The translations under genes and the position numbers were made by a program. The notes beneath the pieces are model-generated. The model did no database searches, had not been told where the DNA came from, and saw nothing but the letters and a program-made list of their open reading frames with translations. Positions 25,801 to 35,112 of a DNA stretch of 64,000 nt are shown here, one piece after another (within the stretch, counting starts at the first letter, position 1; each line of letters starts with the position of its first letter). Source of the stretch: Siphonobacter curvatus (GTDB taxonomy: Bacteria; Bacteroidota; Bacteroidia; Cytophagales; Spirosomataceae); assembly GCF_002943425.1 (NCBI RefSeq), contig NZ_PTRA01000001.1, forward strand, positions 1,860,001 to 1,924,000. The letters run 5' to 3'.

Positions 25801-27699
25801 TTACTTGACCACCCGCACCTTCACATGCGAAGCTTGCTTCGGCGACGCATACACCCGGTGCGTAGCTTTCTGGAAATCGGATTCGCTGGCTTTGTAAATG
25901 TTGACGAACTTCTGCGGGTTACGGTCTACGAGCGGGAACCAGGAGCTTTGCACCTGTACCATGATCTTGTGACCTTTCTTGAAGCAGTGAGCGGCGTCCT
26001 GCATGTCAAATTTTACTTCCGTTACCTGATTTGGAACCATGGCTTCGGGTTTGGAGAAGCTCTTGCGAAACTTCGAACGCATCACTTCGCCGCGTACCAT
26101 TAATTGAAAGCCACCCATTTTCGTACCTGCAATCGGACTGTTATTAGGAGCATCTCCGGGGTACACATCGATGAGTTTCACCACAAAATCGGCATCCGTA
26201 CCGGTGGTCGATACAAACAGGTCGGCCATCACATTTCCGGAAATAGTAACGTCTTCCGTTAGTACCTCCGATTCGTAGACGAGCACGTCGGGACGCGTGG
26301 CAGCAAATCGCTGATCTTCGTACATGAAGTCAGCTCCGCGAATGATTCGAATCTCATTTGTAAAGGGTACAGGTTTGTCCGGATCACTGAGGTACTCCAT
26401 AAAGGAGTTCGCTTTAGGAGCATCGAAGGACAGTTTGCCATTAGGGTGGAAGTACAGATTCTTTTGCTCCGACTGTTTCGGCGGCCAGGCGTCGTACTGT
26501 TTCCATTGGTTCGAGCCTGTTTCAAAAATGTACGCTTTCGGCAGCTTCGGATCAGCTTGATCTTTCAGGTGATGATTGAAAAAGGCCAGCTCAATGTTTT
26601 CCCGGTAAAAAGGACCCGTATCTGAATCAAAACGAATATTACCCAAGACATCGCCCTTAACGCGTGACCATCCGCCGTGAATCCAGGGGCCCATTACGAG
26701 AAAATTCTCGGTCTTCGGACTGTTCTTTTCAATCCCTGCAAAAGTTTTTAGGGGTCCGTACAAATCTTCCTGATCAAACCAACCGCCTACGGTCAGAATC
26801 GCGGGCTTCACATTTTTCAGGTGAGGCACTGGCGTACGAGCCTCCCAGAATCCGTTGTAGCTTTCGTTCTCCATCATCTGATTCCAGATGACGTTGGTAC
26901 CCTTGAAAATTTTCTCATTAATATTCTTAATGGGGCCTAGATTCTTATAAAATTCGTAGGAATCCGGCGTTCCAAAGGCACTGAATTGCGGAGTCGTCTG
27001 GGTCGTTGGTTGGGGGCGAGGGGCTCCGTACGACGATAAAAATGAAAAGGTACCCATCAGAAAAAAGGCTCCGTTGTGGTGTCGGTCGTCACCCATGAAC
27101 CAGTCCGTTACCGGAGCCTGCGGCGAGGCCGCTTTCAGGGCGGGGTGAGCGTCGATAGCAGTCATGGTCGTGTAAAAACCGGGAGCCGAAATACCCCAGG
27201 TTCCTACCTTGCCGTTATTGGTCGGCAGGTTTTTCAAAAGCCAGTCGATGGTATCGTAGGTATCCGAACTTTCGTCTACGTCCGTCTTTTTAGTTTTGTT
27301 GGGATTAAATGGTTTTACCGCCACAAAGTCTCCTTCAGACATGTATTTGCCCCGAACATCCTGATAGACAATGATGTAACCTTCCCGGGCAAAAAGCATG
27401 GAAGGGCCAATACTCGTTTTGTACTTATCCTCGCCGTAGGGAGCCACGCTATAGGGCGTGCGATCGAGCATGATGGGGTACTTCTTCGATTCGTCCTTGG
27501 GAATATAAATGGACGTGAAAAGTTTCACGCCGTCCCGCATCGGAATCATCCGTTCCAGTTTGGTATAATGCTGACGAACGTACAGTGAATCGGTTCGGGT
27601 AGTCGTTGCCCCTTGAGCGGAAACAGACTGCATCGAGGCCGTTGTCAAAGCCATCCCCATCAGCAGGGCCAGTGAAATTTTTCTGAATTGGTGCTTCAT
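25801..27699 (-). CDS. CocE/NonD family hydrolase (X-Pro dipeptidyl-peptidase S15 type)
   Basis: Exported serine hydrolase of the alpha-amino-acid ester hydrolase/CocE family. A signal peptide (residues 1-29, ending SVSAQ) is followed by the alpha/beta hydrolase domain. The nucleophile is Ser171 in GTWGISAPGF, and VYQDVRGKYMSEGDF is the family signature. A C-terminal jelly-roll typical of the X-Pro dipeptidyl-peptidase C domain contains SGNVMADLFVSTTGTDADFVVKL. The 632-residue length fits. Substrates in the family include amino-acid esters, N-blocked peptides and beta-lactam precursors. No operon partner is visible. Confidence 0.92.
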   Translation of the reverse strand: MKHQFRKISLALLMGMALTTASMQSVSAQGATTTRTDSLYVRQHYTKLERMIPMRDGVKLFTSIYIPKDESKKYPIMLDRTPYSVAPYGEDKYKTSIGPSMLFAREGYIIVYQDVRGKYMSEGDFVAVKPFNPNKTKKTDVDESSDTYDTIDWLLKNLPTNNGKVGTWGISAPGFYTTMTAIDAHPALKAASPQAPVTDWFMGDDRHHNGAFFLMGTFSFLSSYGAPRPQPTTQTTPQFSAFGTPDSYEFYKNLGPIKNINEKIFKGTNVIWNQMMENESYNGFWEARTPVPHLKNVKPAILTVGGWFDQEDLYGPLKTFAGIEKNSPKTENFLVMGPWIHGGWSRVKGDVLGNIRFDSDTGPFYRENIELAFFNHHLKDQADPKLPKAYIFETGSNQWKQYDAWPPKQSEQKNLYFHPNGKLSFDAPKANSFMEYLSDPDKPVPFTNEIRIIRGADFMYEDQRFAATRPDVLVYESEVLTEDVTISGNVMADLFVSTTGTDADFVVKLIDVYPGDAPNNSPIAGTKMGGFQLMVRGEVMRSKFRKSFSKPEAMVPNQVTEVKFDMQDAAHCFKKGHKIMVQVQSSWFPLVDRNPQKFVNIYKASESDFQKATHRVYASPKQASHVKVRVVK

Positions 27700-28030
27700 T
27701 GGATAAAGATTAAGTGTGCATTGGGAAGAAAAAGAAGCGTATTAGGATTTGAGAAGGGAGGGGAGTTTGATAAAGTTTGATGTTTGAAACGTTTAAGGTT
27801 TGATGGGCTTAACAAGCCGGGTACTATTCTCCGTTGACCAAAGAACCCTAGCGGAATTCAATCTGATTAGCCCGGGATGCAATCCCGGGAATGTTTATGC
27901 ATCACATCTAGACCTTAACTTTACCCGAAACCTTATCTAATGATCCAGAAAAAATAATTACAATTCAAACATTCAAACATTCAAACATTCAAACATTCAA
28001 ACATTCAAACATTCAAACATTCAAACATTA
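27700..28030. repeat. Long spacer with degenerate repeats and an (ATTCAAAC)8 array
   Basis: No gene. It begins with GTTTGA-type words (27765-27811). A palindrome CCCGGGAT-GCA-ATCCCGGG lies at 27871-27889. An AT-rich stretch follows. It ends with eight exact ATTCAAAC units at 27963-28026, 4 bases before the stop codon of the next minus-strand gene. Confidence 0.85.
27963..28026. repeat. Microsatellite, 8 units of ATTCAAAC
   Basis: Eight perfect tandem copies of an 8-bp unit (64 bases), immediately followed by ATTA. The unit read on the minus strand is GTTTGAAT, the same word family as the degenerate spacers at 7424 and 27765. Confidence 0.95.
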
Positions 28031-28492
28031 CTATCTCGTCAAGGCATCCCGGTTTCGAATCCAGACCGCCTGTTGTAACCGATTATTGGCCTGACCGCTG
28101 ACGACCCCGTTGCCCAGCCCAATGGCAATACCGGCTCCCCACCAGGCCCAGTAGGCATTACTGCCCCGGTTGCTTACGCTGGTAAGTCCAACAATCGTGG
28201 TGCCGAGCGAGGCTACCGTCAGAATCGAAGAAATGGTACGCAGCTTGCGATACGCTTTGTATTCGGAAAGTCCCGCAGTTGAGAACTCGAACTCCCGCTC
28301 CAGATTCTTCTGCCGAATACCTGATGCATAGGCCCGTCCGCCCTTGGCAAAGCGGGTACCGTTACCGAATACAAAAATGGTTTCGCGGTCGTAAGCTCGC
28401 CGCAGACTGTCTTTTTGAAAATCCGCCGGGGTTTGGGCCGAAGCTGTACCGAATCCCGCCAGCAAAAGACCTACTAGTACTATCCGTTTCAT
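28031..28492 (-). CDS. Hypothetical exported membrane protein
   Basis: Start at 28492 begins a signal peptide (KRIVLVGLLLAGFGTASAQ). The 153-residue protein has a charged mature region (DFQKDSLRRAYDRETIF) and then two hydrophobic stretches, ISSILTVASLGTTIVGLTS and WAWWGAGIAIGLGNGVV, the second glycine-rich. The family is unrecognised. Its stop is only 4 bases from the (ATTCAAAC)8 array. It is divergent from lepA. Confidence 0.65.
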   Translation of the reverse strand: MKRIVLVGLLLAGFGTASAQTPADFQKDSLRRAYDRETIFVFGNGTRFAKGGRAYASGIRQKNLEREFEFSTAGLSEYKAYRKLRTISSILTVASLGTTIVGLTSVSNRGSNAYWAWWGAGIAIGLGNGVVSGQANNRLQQAVWIRNRDALTR

Positions 28493-28742
28493 GAAGTCGT
28501 CTAAAAATCCATTTGCAATATCGGAGGCAAGCGTTGATTTTCTAATGAGAATACGATTTCTCCAAAACATTCCGGGGCTTTTGGCGGGAGTATTGCGACT
28601 TTTCGGTAGATTGAGTGTATTTTTGGAGATTCGAACGGAAAGACGAAGTGGGAACGAAAGGTACCCATACATTTTCCGGATCGATAAAGTAGCTTAAAGC
28701 CAGCAAGCCAACAGCCCAAAGCTGTTCAACTGACCATAACAC

Positions 28743-30533
28743 GTGAATAACATTCGCAATTTCTGCATCATTGCCCACATTGATCACGGCAAGAGTACTT
28801 TGGCAGACCGTCTGATCGAACAAACCCAAACCGTATCTCAGCGACAAATGCAAAATCAGTTGCTGGATGATATGGATCTCGAACGCGAGCGGGGGATTAC
28901 GATCAAGTCGCACGCCATTCAGATGGATTACAAATTTGAAGGGCAGCAGTACGTACTCAACCTGATTGATACGCCGGGCCACGTCGATTTTAGTTATGAA
29001 GTAAGCCGCTCCATTGCTGCCTGCGAAGGAGCGTTGTTAGTCGTGGATGCCTCTCAGGGAATCGAAGCCCAGACCATCAGTAACCTGTATCTGGCCTTAG
29101 GACACGACCTGGAGATTATTCCGGTATTAAATAAAATTGATTTACCGGGTGCCATGCCCGAAGAAGTATCCGACCAGATTGTGGATCTGATTGGCTGTGA
29201 GCGTTCGGATATTATCCATGCATCTGCCAAAGAAGGCATCGGTATCGCTGAAATTCTGGCTGCCGTTGTCCATCGGATTCCCGCTCCTAAAGGCGAACCC
29301 GATGGAGCTTTTCAGGGGCTGATCTTTGACTCCGTATTCAACTCCTACCGCGGTATTGAAGTAATCTTCCGCGTCTACAACGGTGAAATCCGAAAGGGTG
29401 ATAAAGTGAAATTCATGGCGACGGGCCGTGAATACTACGCCGATGAAATTGGCGTACTGCGTCTGGAAAAAGAACCCCGCGACGTTATTAAAACGGGTGA
29501 TGTAGGGTATCTGATTTCCGGTATTAAAACCGCTAAAGAAGTTAAAGTAGGAGATACCATCACGCGGATGGACCGGCTGGCTGCTGAGGCCATCAAAGGT
29601 TTTGAGGACGTAAAACCGATGGTATTCGCTGGGATTTATCCGGTAGATACGAGTGAGTTCGAAGAGCTTCGCGAAGCCATGGAAAAGCTGCAACTCAATG
29701 ATGCGGCTTTAATCTGGGAACCCGAAACATCGGCGGCTCTGGGTTTTGGATTCCGTTGCGGCTTCCTGGGTATGCTGCACATGGAAATCGTACAGGAGCG
29801 TCTGGAACGCGAGTTCGACATGACGGTGATCACCACCGTTCCGTCCGTACAGTTCAATGTGACCACGACGAAGGAGGAGTTACTGAAGGTTTCGGCTCCA
29901 TCGGAGATGCCCGAGCCCAACCATATTGAGTCCATTGAAGAACCTTTCATTGCCGCTCAGATCATTACGAAGAGCGAGTACGTGGGAGCCATCATGAAGT
30001 TGTGTATGGACAAACGCGGCATCCTGAAAAACCAGGTATACCTGACATCCGACCGGATTGAGCTTCAGTTCGAAATGCCGCTTTCTGAAGTCGTATTCGA
30101 TTTCTTCGATCGTCTGAAAACGATCTCCCGCGGTTACGCTTCGCTGGATTACCAATACCTGGGCTTTAAGGAAGGGGACATGGTGAAACTGGACATCATG
30201 CTCAACGGTGAAAAAGTGGATGCTTTGTCAGCCATTGTACACCGGGATAAAGCCTACGAATGGGGTAAGCGTCTGTGTGAGAAACTTCGCGAGTTGCTGC
30301 CGCGTCAGCAATTTGAAATTGCTATTCAGGCAGCGATTGGCCAGAAAATCATCGCCCGGGAAACCGTGAAAGCCCTTCGTAAAGACGTATTGGCCAAGTG
30401 TTACGGTGGCGACATTAGCCGGAAGCGTAAACTGCTCGAAAAACAGAAGAAAGGTAAAAAACGGATGCGTCAGGTCGGGAACGTAGAGATTCCTCAGGAA
30501 GCGTTTATGGCTGTACTCAAGCTGGAAAGCTAG
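28743..30533 (+). CDS. lepA: Elongation factor 4 (LepA)
   Basis: Ribosome-associated GTPase that back-translocates or remodels ribosomes. At 596 residues it is full length. The G domain begins [22 protein letters not shown], with the switch region [21 protein letters not shown] and VLNKIDLP. Domains II-V follow, ending with the EF4-specific C-terminal domain [21 protein letters not shown]. The EF4 length and this ending distinguish it from EF-G and BipA. A terminator lies 130 bases downstream. Confidence 0.97.
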   Translation: MNNIRNFCIIAHIDHGKSTLADRLIEQTQTVSQRQMQNQLLDDMDLERERGITIKSHAIQMDYKFEGQQYVLNLIDTPGHVDFSYEVSRSIAACEGALLVVDASQGIEAQTISNLYLALGHDLEIIPVLNKIDLPGAMPEEVSDQIVDLIGCERSDIIHASAKEGIGIAEILAAVVHRIPAPKGEPDGAFQGLIFDSVFNSYRGIEVIFRVYNGEIRKGDKVKFMATGREYYADEIGVLRLEKEPRDVIKTGDVGYLISGIKTAKEVKVGDTITRMDRLAAEAIKGFEDVKPMVFAGIYPVDTSEFEELREAMEKLQLNDAALIWEPETSAALGFGFRCGFLGMLHMEIVQERLEREFDMTVITTVPSVQFNVTTTKEELLKVSAPSEMPEPNHIESIEEPFIAAQIITKSEYVGAIMKLCMDKRGILKNQVYLTSDRIELQFEMPLSEVVFDFFDRLKTISRGYASLDYQYLGFKEGDMVKLDIMLNGEKVDALSAIVHRDKAYEWGKRLCEKLRELLPRQQFEIAIQAAIGQKIIARETVKALRKDVLAKCYGGDISRKRKLLEKQKKGKKRMRQVGNVEIPQEAFMAVLKLES

Positions 30534-30663
30534 AATTGCCTATCGTAATGATTGATGATCATTATTGGGCTTATACTTGAAAAAAGCTGTTTAAATGGTT
30601 TCGTTTTTTAGGTATAAAACGGAGATTTTAAACGATTAATTAAGATCATTGGATAAGTAATAC

Positions 30664-30697
30664 GAAAATACGAGCCCTAAAAAGACTCGTATTTTTT
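30664..30697 (+). terminator. Terminator after lepA
   Basis: AAATACGAG pairs with CTCGTATTT around an 11-base loop, followed by a run of T. Confidence 0.85.
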
Positions 30698-30732
30698 ATA
30701 TACTTTTTAGATATACTTCGTTTTAATTCTAG

Positions 30733-30740
30733 TATGTTTG
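30733..30740 (+). promoter_or_regulatory. Putative -7 box of the desaturase gene
   Basis: TATGTTTG fits the Bacteroidota -7 consensus TAnnTTTG. It lies 83 bases before the ATG at 30824. Confidence 0.4.
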
Positions 30741-30823
30741 AGGAATTGCCTTTTCCACTAACATCAGTACTGTAACTACAACGTACACGTAACCTTATTC
30801 ATCTACTCCTGAAATTATTCTGA

Positions 30824-31942
30824 ATGTCAAAACTTCGCTTTGTCGACAAACGCCAGTCAACTTTCTTCGCTGATGCCCGTCAGCGAGTCGACGCTTACTT
30901 TGAAGAAAACAAAATTTCCAAGCACGCTAACCAGGCCATGTGGAATAAGACTGTCTTTTTTCTGGTCGTATTCTGGGTCCTTTACGGCTTAATCATTTCC
31001 AATCAGTTCAACGTTTGGGTAATGCTGGTTTTATCCATTGCCTTGGGTATGACCTGTGCGTTTATTGGGTTTAACATTTGCCACGATGCGGTACACGGCT
31101 CATTTACGGACAGTTCAAAACTCAATCGTACGCTGGGTTTGACGTTCAACCTCATTGGTGGTAATCCTTACGTCTGGAGTATCACCCACAACATTGTTCA
31201 CCACACCTACACGAACATTCCCGGACACGACGAAGACCTGGAGATTGCTCCTGGCCTCGTACGTATCGACGAAGATGAGCCCGTCAATGCCGTTCATAAG
31301 TATCAGCACATCTATGCCTTCCTCCTGTATGGATTGGCTTCGCTAAGCTGGGTATTACGCAAAGACTATATCAAGTTCTTCAAACAAAATATTGGTAAGA
31401 CGCCCAACCGTAGTCATCCCAAGAAAGAATATTTCAATTTATTCTTCTACAAGGCGGTTTATTACACACTATTCATTGTACTGCCCTTGTGCGTGTTGTC
31501 TATTACCTGGTGGCAATTCGTCATTGGTTTTCTGGTGATGCACTTCTTTGAAGGACTGGTACTGGGCTTAGTGTTTCAATTGGCTCACATCGTTGAATAT
31601 ACCGAATTCCCTGAACCTAACGGGGATGGTAACATTGAAGAATCCTGGGCCGTACACCAGATGCAAACGACGGCTAATTTTTCCTGTAATAGTTCGCTGG
31701 CGTATTTCTTGTGTGGTGGATTAAATTTCCAAATTGAACACCATTTGTTCCCCAAAATCTGTCACATACACTATCCCGAAATTTCCAAGATTGTGAAAGA
31801 GACAGCCGCGGACCACGGGATTCAGTATATTGAAAACAAAACCTTCTGGACCGCTCTGCAATCGCACTACCGAGTGCTGCGGAAATACGGCAAGGAGGAT
31901 TACGCCGTACAACGGATGAAGATGGTTCCCGTTCAGGCCTAA
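30824..31942 (+). CDS. Membrane fatty acid desaturase (front-end-like)
   Basis: Integral-membrane di-iron desaturase that introduces a double bond into an acyl chain. Histidine boxes: HDAVH at 87-91, HNIVHH at 122-127, and QIEHH at 303-307. The Gln in the third box is the mark of front-end desaturases, although the fused cytochrome b5 typical of eukaryotic forms is absent. Hydrophobic segments lie near residues 43-82 and 208-255. It is a single-gene unit with its own terminator. Substrate (acyl-CoA or lipid-bound acyl) and position of the double bond are not known. Confidence 0.92.
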   Translation: MSKLRFVDKRQSTFFADARQRVDAYFEENKISKHANQAMWNKTVFFLVVFWVLYGLIISNQFNVWVMLVLSIALGMTCAFIGFNICHDAVHGSFTDSSKLNRTLGLTFNLIGGNPYVWSITHNIVHHTYTNIPGHDEDLEIAPGLVRIDEDEPVNAVHKYQHIYAFLLYGLASLSWVLRKDYIKFFKQNIGKTPNRSHPKKEYFNLFFYKAVYYTLFIVLPLCVLSITWWQFVIGFLVMHFFEGLVLGLVFQLAHIVEYTEFPEPNGDGNIEESWAVHQMQTTANFSCNSSLAYFLCGGLNFQIEHHLFPKICHIHYPEISKIVKETAADHGIQYIENKTFWTALQSHYRVLRKYGKEDYAVQRMKMVPVQA

Positions 31943-31944
31943 CG

Positions 31945-31985
31945 AAAAAAGAGAGAAATCAGCCCCTGACTTCTCTCTTTTTTTG
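31945..31985 (+). terminator. Terminator of the desaturase gene
   Basis: AAAAGAGAGAA...TCAG-CCC-CTGA...TTCTCTCTTTT, a long stem ending in at least seven T. It starts 3 bases after the stop codon. Confidence 0.9.
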
Positions 31986-32153
31986 CTTTCTTTGGGCATT
32001 CATAGCCGCTGGTAGTTCGCTGAAGAAGCTCAAAACGCTGAATCAAAAGATCGCTTTAAGCTCATAGATAATTTTGTTGCGGGGAACGTCCTGAGAATCA
32101 AGTATGTTGGAAAACTTAACGGATCTACGTGCCGAATTCTGAGAATCAGACGT

Positions 32154-32161
32154 ATTTTTGA
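32154..32161 (+). promoter_or_regulatory. Putative -7 box of the E2 gene
   Basis: TATTTTTG, 40 bases upstream of the ATG at 32202. A second candidate, TAATTTTG, lies near 32068. Confidence 0.45.
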
Positions 32162-32201
32162 CCCGCAATTCTGTTCCTAAACCCTTTCCGTTAGTTTACA
32201 C

Positions 32202-33872
32202 ATGGCAGAAGTAATTCGTATGCCCCTTTTGAGTGACACGATGACTGAAGGGGTCATCGCTGAGTGGCTCAAAAAAGTGGGCGATACCGTTAAATCCGGA
32301 GATATCCTGGCCGAAGTTGAAACCGATAAAGCCACGATGGAACTGGAAAACTACGCAGATGGTACTCTTTTATACGTAGCTGCCGACAAAGGGCAGGCTG
32401 TAGAAGTGAATGGAGTACTGGCTGTGGTAGGCAAACCCGGAGAAGATTATCAGTCTCTGCTCGATGGCGGCTCTGCCAATGGCTCCGCACCGGCTGAGGA
32501 AAAAACCGAAGCTCCAGCCGCTGAACCGGCTCCCGCTGCTCCGGCCGCTCCTGTAAAATCAGAAAGTAAAGCAGTGGATCTGTCGAGCATCAAAGCGACG
32601 GCTGTCCGCATGCCCTTACTGAGTGATACGATGACCGAAGGCGTGATTGCCAACTGGGTCAAAAATGTAGGAGATAAAATTAAGAATGGTGACATCCTGG
32701 CCGAAGTCGAAACCGACAAAGCCACGATGGAACTGGAAAACTACGAAGACGGTACGCTGTTGTACGTAGGCGTGGAAGCAGGTCAGGCAGCGAAGGTCAA
32801 CCAGATCATTGCGATCGTAGGCGAAGAAGGAGCCAACTATCAGGCTATTCTCGACGCTGAAAATGGAACGGCTCCCGCAGCTGAAGAAACCAAAGCCGAA
32901 GCTCCGGCTGAGGGTTCAAAAGAGCAGGCAGTTGATGCAACGCAATCCAACGATGCTGAAGGCCGTATCAAAGCTTCTCCCTTAGCTAAATCCATTGCTA
33001 AAGACAAAGGCATCAACCTTTCTGATGTGACGGGCTCCGGTGAAAACGGACGTATCGTGAAGAAAGACCTCGATACCTTTACACCAGCGGCGAAAGAAGC
33101 CTCGGCTCCGGCCGCAGCAGCTCCGGCGGCGGCACCGGCCCAACCGGCCGCTCAGCCACAGAAGCCCGTAGCGGTTCCTGAGCCCGCGGGTGAATACGAA
33201 GACCTGCCCGTCTCGTCGATGCGTAAAACCATCGCCCGTCGTTTGTCTGAGTCGCTGTATACGGCTCCGCACTTCTATCTGACGATGGAAATTACGATGG
33301 ACAAAGCCATCAAGTTGCGTTCACAGTTGAATGAAATATCGCCCGCGAAAATTTCATTTAATGACTTTACCATCAAAGCTGCGGCTCTGGCTCTGCGGGA
33401 ACACCCCGCCGTGAATGCTTCCTGGTTGGGCGACAAAATCCGTCGGTACAAATACATCAACATTGGTGTAGCTGTAGCGGTGGAAGACGGTCTGGTGGTA
33501 CCCGTAATCCGCAACTCCGATCAGAAAACACTTTCGACGATTTCTACCGAAGTGAAAGACTACGCCGGAAAAGCCAAGAACAAAAAACTTCAGCCGAAAG
33601 ATATGGAAGGTTCTACCTTCAGTATCTCGAACCTGGGTATGTTCGGCGTCGAAGAATTCAATCCGATCATCAACTCTCCGGATTCCTGTATTCTGGCCGT
33701 AGGCGGAATCAAGAAAACCGTAGCGGTGAATGATGCCGGTGAGTTCTACGCTACTAACATCATGAAAGTAACGCTAGCCTGCGATCACCGATCGGTTGAC
33801 GGAGCAACGGGAGCAGCCTTCCTGCAAACGTTCAAGCAACTCCTCGAAGATCCGATGCGTATGCTAGTATAG
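32202..33872 (+). CDS. Pyruvate dehydrogenase complex dihydrolipoyllysine acetyltransferase (E2), two lipoyl domains
   Basis: Core acetyltransferase of the pyruvate dehydrogenase complex. Domain order: lipoyl domain 1 with lipoyl-lysine K43 in ETDKATMEL, an Ala/Pro linker, lipoyl domain 2 with K173 exactly 130 residues later, a linker, the E3/E1-binding domain (ASPLAKSIAKDKGINLSDV, about 255-292), another Ala/Pro-rich linker, and the catalytic domain. The catalytic residues are H529 and D533 in DHRSVDG. The two lipoyl domains are almost identical. No E1 gene is adjacent, so the complex is encoded elsewhere or at several loci. Confidence 0.95.
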   Translation: MAEVIRMPLLSDTMTEGVIAEWLKKVGDTVKSGDILAEVETDKATMELENYADGTLLYVAADKGQAVEVNGVLAVVGKPGEDYQSLLDGGSANGSAPAEEKTEAPAAEPAPAAPAAPVKSESKAVDLSSIKATAVRMPLLSDTMTEGVIANWVKNVGDKIKNGDILAEVETDKATMELENYEDGTLLYVGVEAGQAAKVNQIIAIVGEEGANYQAILDAENGTAPAAEETKAEAPAEGSKEQAVDATQSNDAEGRIKASPLAKSIAKDKGINLSDVTGSGENGRIVKKDLDTFTPAAKEASAPAAAAPAAAPAQPAAQPQKPVAVPEPAGEYEDLPVSSMRKTIARRLSESLYTAPHFYLTMEITMDKAIKLRSQLNEISPAKISFNDFTIKAAALALREHPAVNASWLGDKIRRYKYINIGVAVAVEDGLVVPVIRNSDQKTLSTISTEVKDYAGKAKNKKLQPKDMEGSTFSISNLGMFGVEEFNPIINSPDSCILAVGGIKKTVAVNDAGEFYATNIMKVTLACDHRSVDGATGAAFLQTFKQLLEDPMRMLV

Positions 33873-34044
33873 GATAGTTTTTGGTTGATTGTTGTTAGCC
33901 ATACTGACTACAATTAACTAGAAATCATTTTGATACGGTTCGTTGATAGCGGGAGTGATAACCAACCACTACCAACTATCCACTTACAACTGTGAAGCGG
34001 CCCCGGATTTGGATTCGGGGCCGCTTTTTTAACCATGAATAACA
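33873..34044. repeat. Spacer with GT-rich then AC-rich words, ending in a terminator
   Basis: Begins TTTTTGGTTGATTGTTGTTA and carries ACCAACCACTACCAAC before the strong hairpin at 33997-34032. Confidence 0.5.
33997..34032 (+). terminator. Terminator of the E2 gene
   Basis: AGCGGCCCCG and CGGGGCCGCT form a perfect 10-bp stem, followed by TTTTTT. The hslV gene starts 12 bases after it. Confidence 0.93.
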
Positions 34045-34590
34045 ATGAAAGAAGCAGAAATTCACTCGACAACCGTACTAGGAGTCGTACATAATGGCGA
34101 AGTGGTAGTAGGTGCCGATGGACAGGCTACCATGGGGAATACGGTAGCTAAAGCCAACGTTCGGAAAATCCGGAAATTATCGGGCGGAAAGATTGTTGCT
34201 GGATTCGCGGGTAGTACGGCCGATGCATTCACTCTAATTGAACGCTTTGAGGAAAAACTTAACGCCTACGGTCAGAATATGAAGCGGGCGGCCATTGAAC
34301 TGGCGAAGGATTGGCGTACGGATCGCTACCTCCGAAAGCTGGAAGCCATGCTGATCGTTGCCAATTCCGAAGAGATTCTCATCATTTCCGGTACGGGTGA
34401 CGTACTGGAACCCGAAAACGGTATTGCCGCCATTGGTTCCGGTTCTAACTTTGCTCAGGCCGCTGCCATTGCATTGAAAAAACACGCGACTAATTTATCG
34501 GCTGAAGAAATGGTACGCGAAAGTCTGCACATTGCCGCTGATATCTGTATTTACACGAACCATAACTTGGTGGTGGAAAAAGTAGGATAA
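34045..34590 (+). CDS. hslV: ATP-dependent protease peptidase subunit HslV (ClpQ)
   Basis: N-terminal-threonine proteasome-like peptidase that works with the HslU ATPase to degrade proteins. The chain is 181 residues. The mature N-terminal Thr is expected at T9 in HSTTVLGVV after a short propeptide. Other family marks are [23 protein letters not shown] and [14 protein letters not shown]. HslU is not adjacent in this window, which differs from the classic hslVU operon but is common in this phylum. Terminator of the neighbouring E2 gene lies just upstream, so it likely has its own promoter. Confidence 0.95.
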   Translation: MKEAEIHSTTVLGVVHNGEVVVGADGQATMGNTVAKANVRKIRKLSGGKIVAGFAGSTADAFTLIERFEEKLNAYGQNMKRAAIELAKDWRTDRYLRKLEAMLIVANSEEILIISGTGDVLEPENGIAAIGSGSNFAQAAAIALKKHATNLSAEEMVRESLHIAADICIYTNHNLVVEKVG

Positions 34591-34616
34591 ACGTACCTGT
34601 AGAGTATATAGCTTTG

Positions 34617-34646
34617 AAAAATGCCAGCGGGAGCTGGCATTTTTCG
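34617..34646 (+). terminator. Terminator of hslV
   Basis: AAAATGCCAGC-GGGA-GCTGGCATTTTT, an 11-bp stem with T-run. Confidence 0.92.
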
Positions 34647-34733
34647 TTTAGTTGCCTTGAAAAATTACCAGTTCATCCGAAAACATTCCAACGATTTTTT
34701 CAAAAAGAGGGTCTTGTACAAAATGAATAATTC

Positions 34734-35093
34734 ATGAAAAAGATTGGAATAATAGTACTAACTGCGCTACTACTGGGCTGTGAAAAAGAGCAGGCGTACG
34801 ACGCAAGAATCTACGGGAAATGGCGGATGTTTGAATACAGCTATTCACCGGGCGATCGCTTGTATACGGTGCCCGTAGCAGCCGATACGGCAGAGATCAT
34901 TGAGTTTACTCGCAATGAGAACTTGCTGAACTTAGGAAATGTACCTTCCCAAAAATTTTCGATGGATGATTCCCATCTGACACTGACGGATAAGCAATCT
35001 TACAAACTTGCCTATAAACTCAGTCCGGATACGCTATGGATTATACCGCCCTGTGTGGAGGGTTGTCATTCGGCTTACGTACGCGTTCGATGA
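34734..35093 (+). CDS. Small lipoprotein, first of a tandem pair
   Basis: A 119-residue predicted lipoprotein: signal KKIGIIVLTALLLGC (Cys at residue 16), then beta-rich IYGKWRMFEYSYSPG and a C-terminus of IIPPCVEGCHSAYVRVR. The ending, with a Cys-x3-Cys pair, matches that of the next gene (PPCQEGCSLWFIRIQ), so the two are likely tandem paralogues of a lipocalin-like family. Function is unknown. It is 20 bases upstream of the second copy on the same strand, so the two are probably an operon. Confidence 0.78.
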   Translation: MKKIGIIVLTALLLGCEKEQAYDARIYGKWRMFEYSYSPGDRLYTVPVAADTAEIIEFTRNENLLNLGNVPSQKFSMDDSHLTLTDKQSYKLAYKLSPDTLWIIPPCVEGCHSAYVRVR

Positions 35094-35112
35094 ATTAACT
35101 AATCAGGAAGCT

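Noticed and set aside
27963-28026. (ATTCAAAC)8 as a CRISPR array
   Set aside because: No spacers between the units; it is a microsatellite. No other CRISPR-like array seen.
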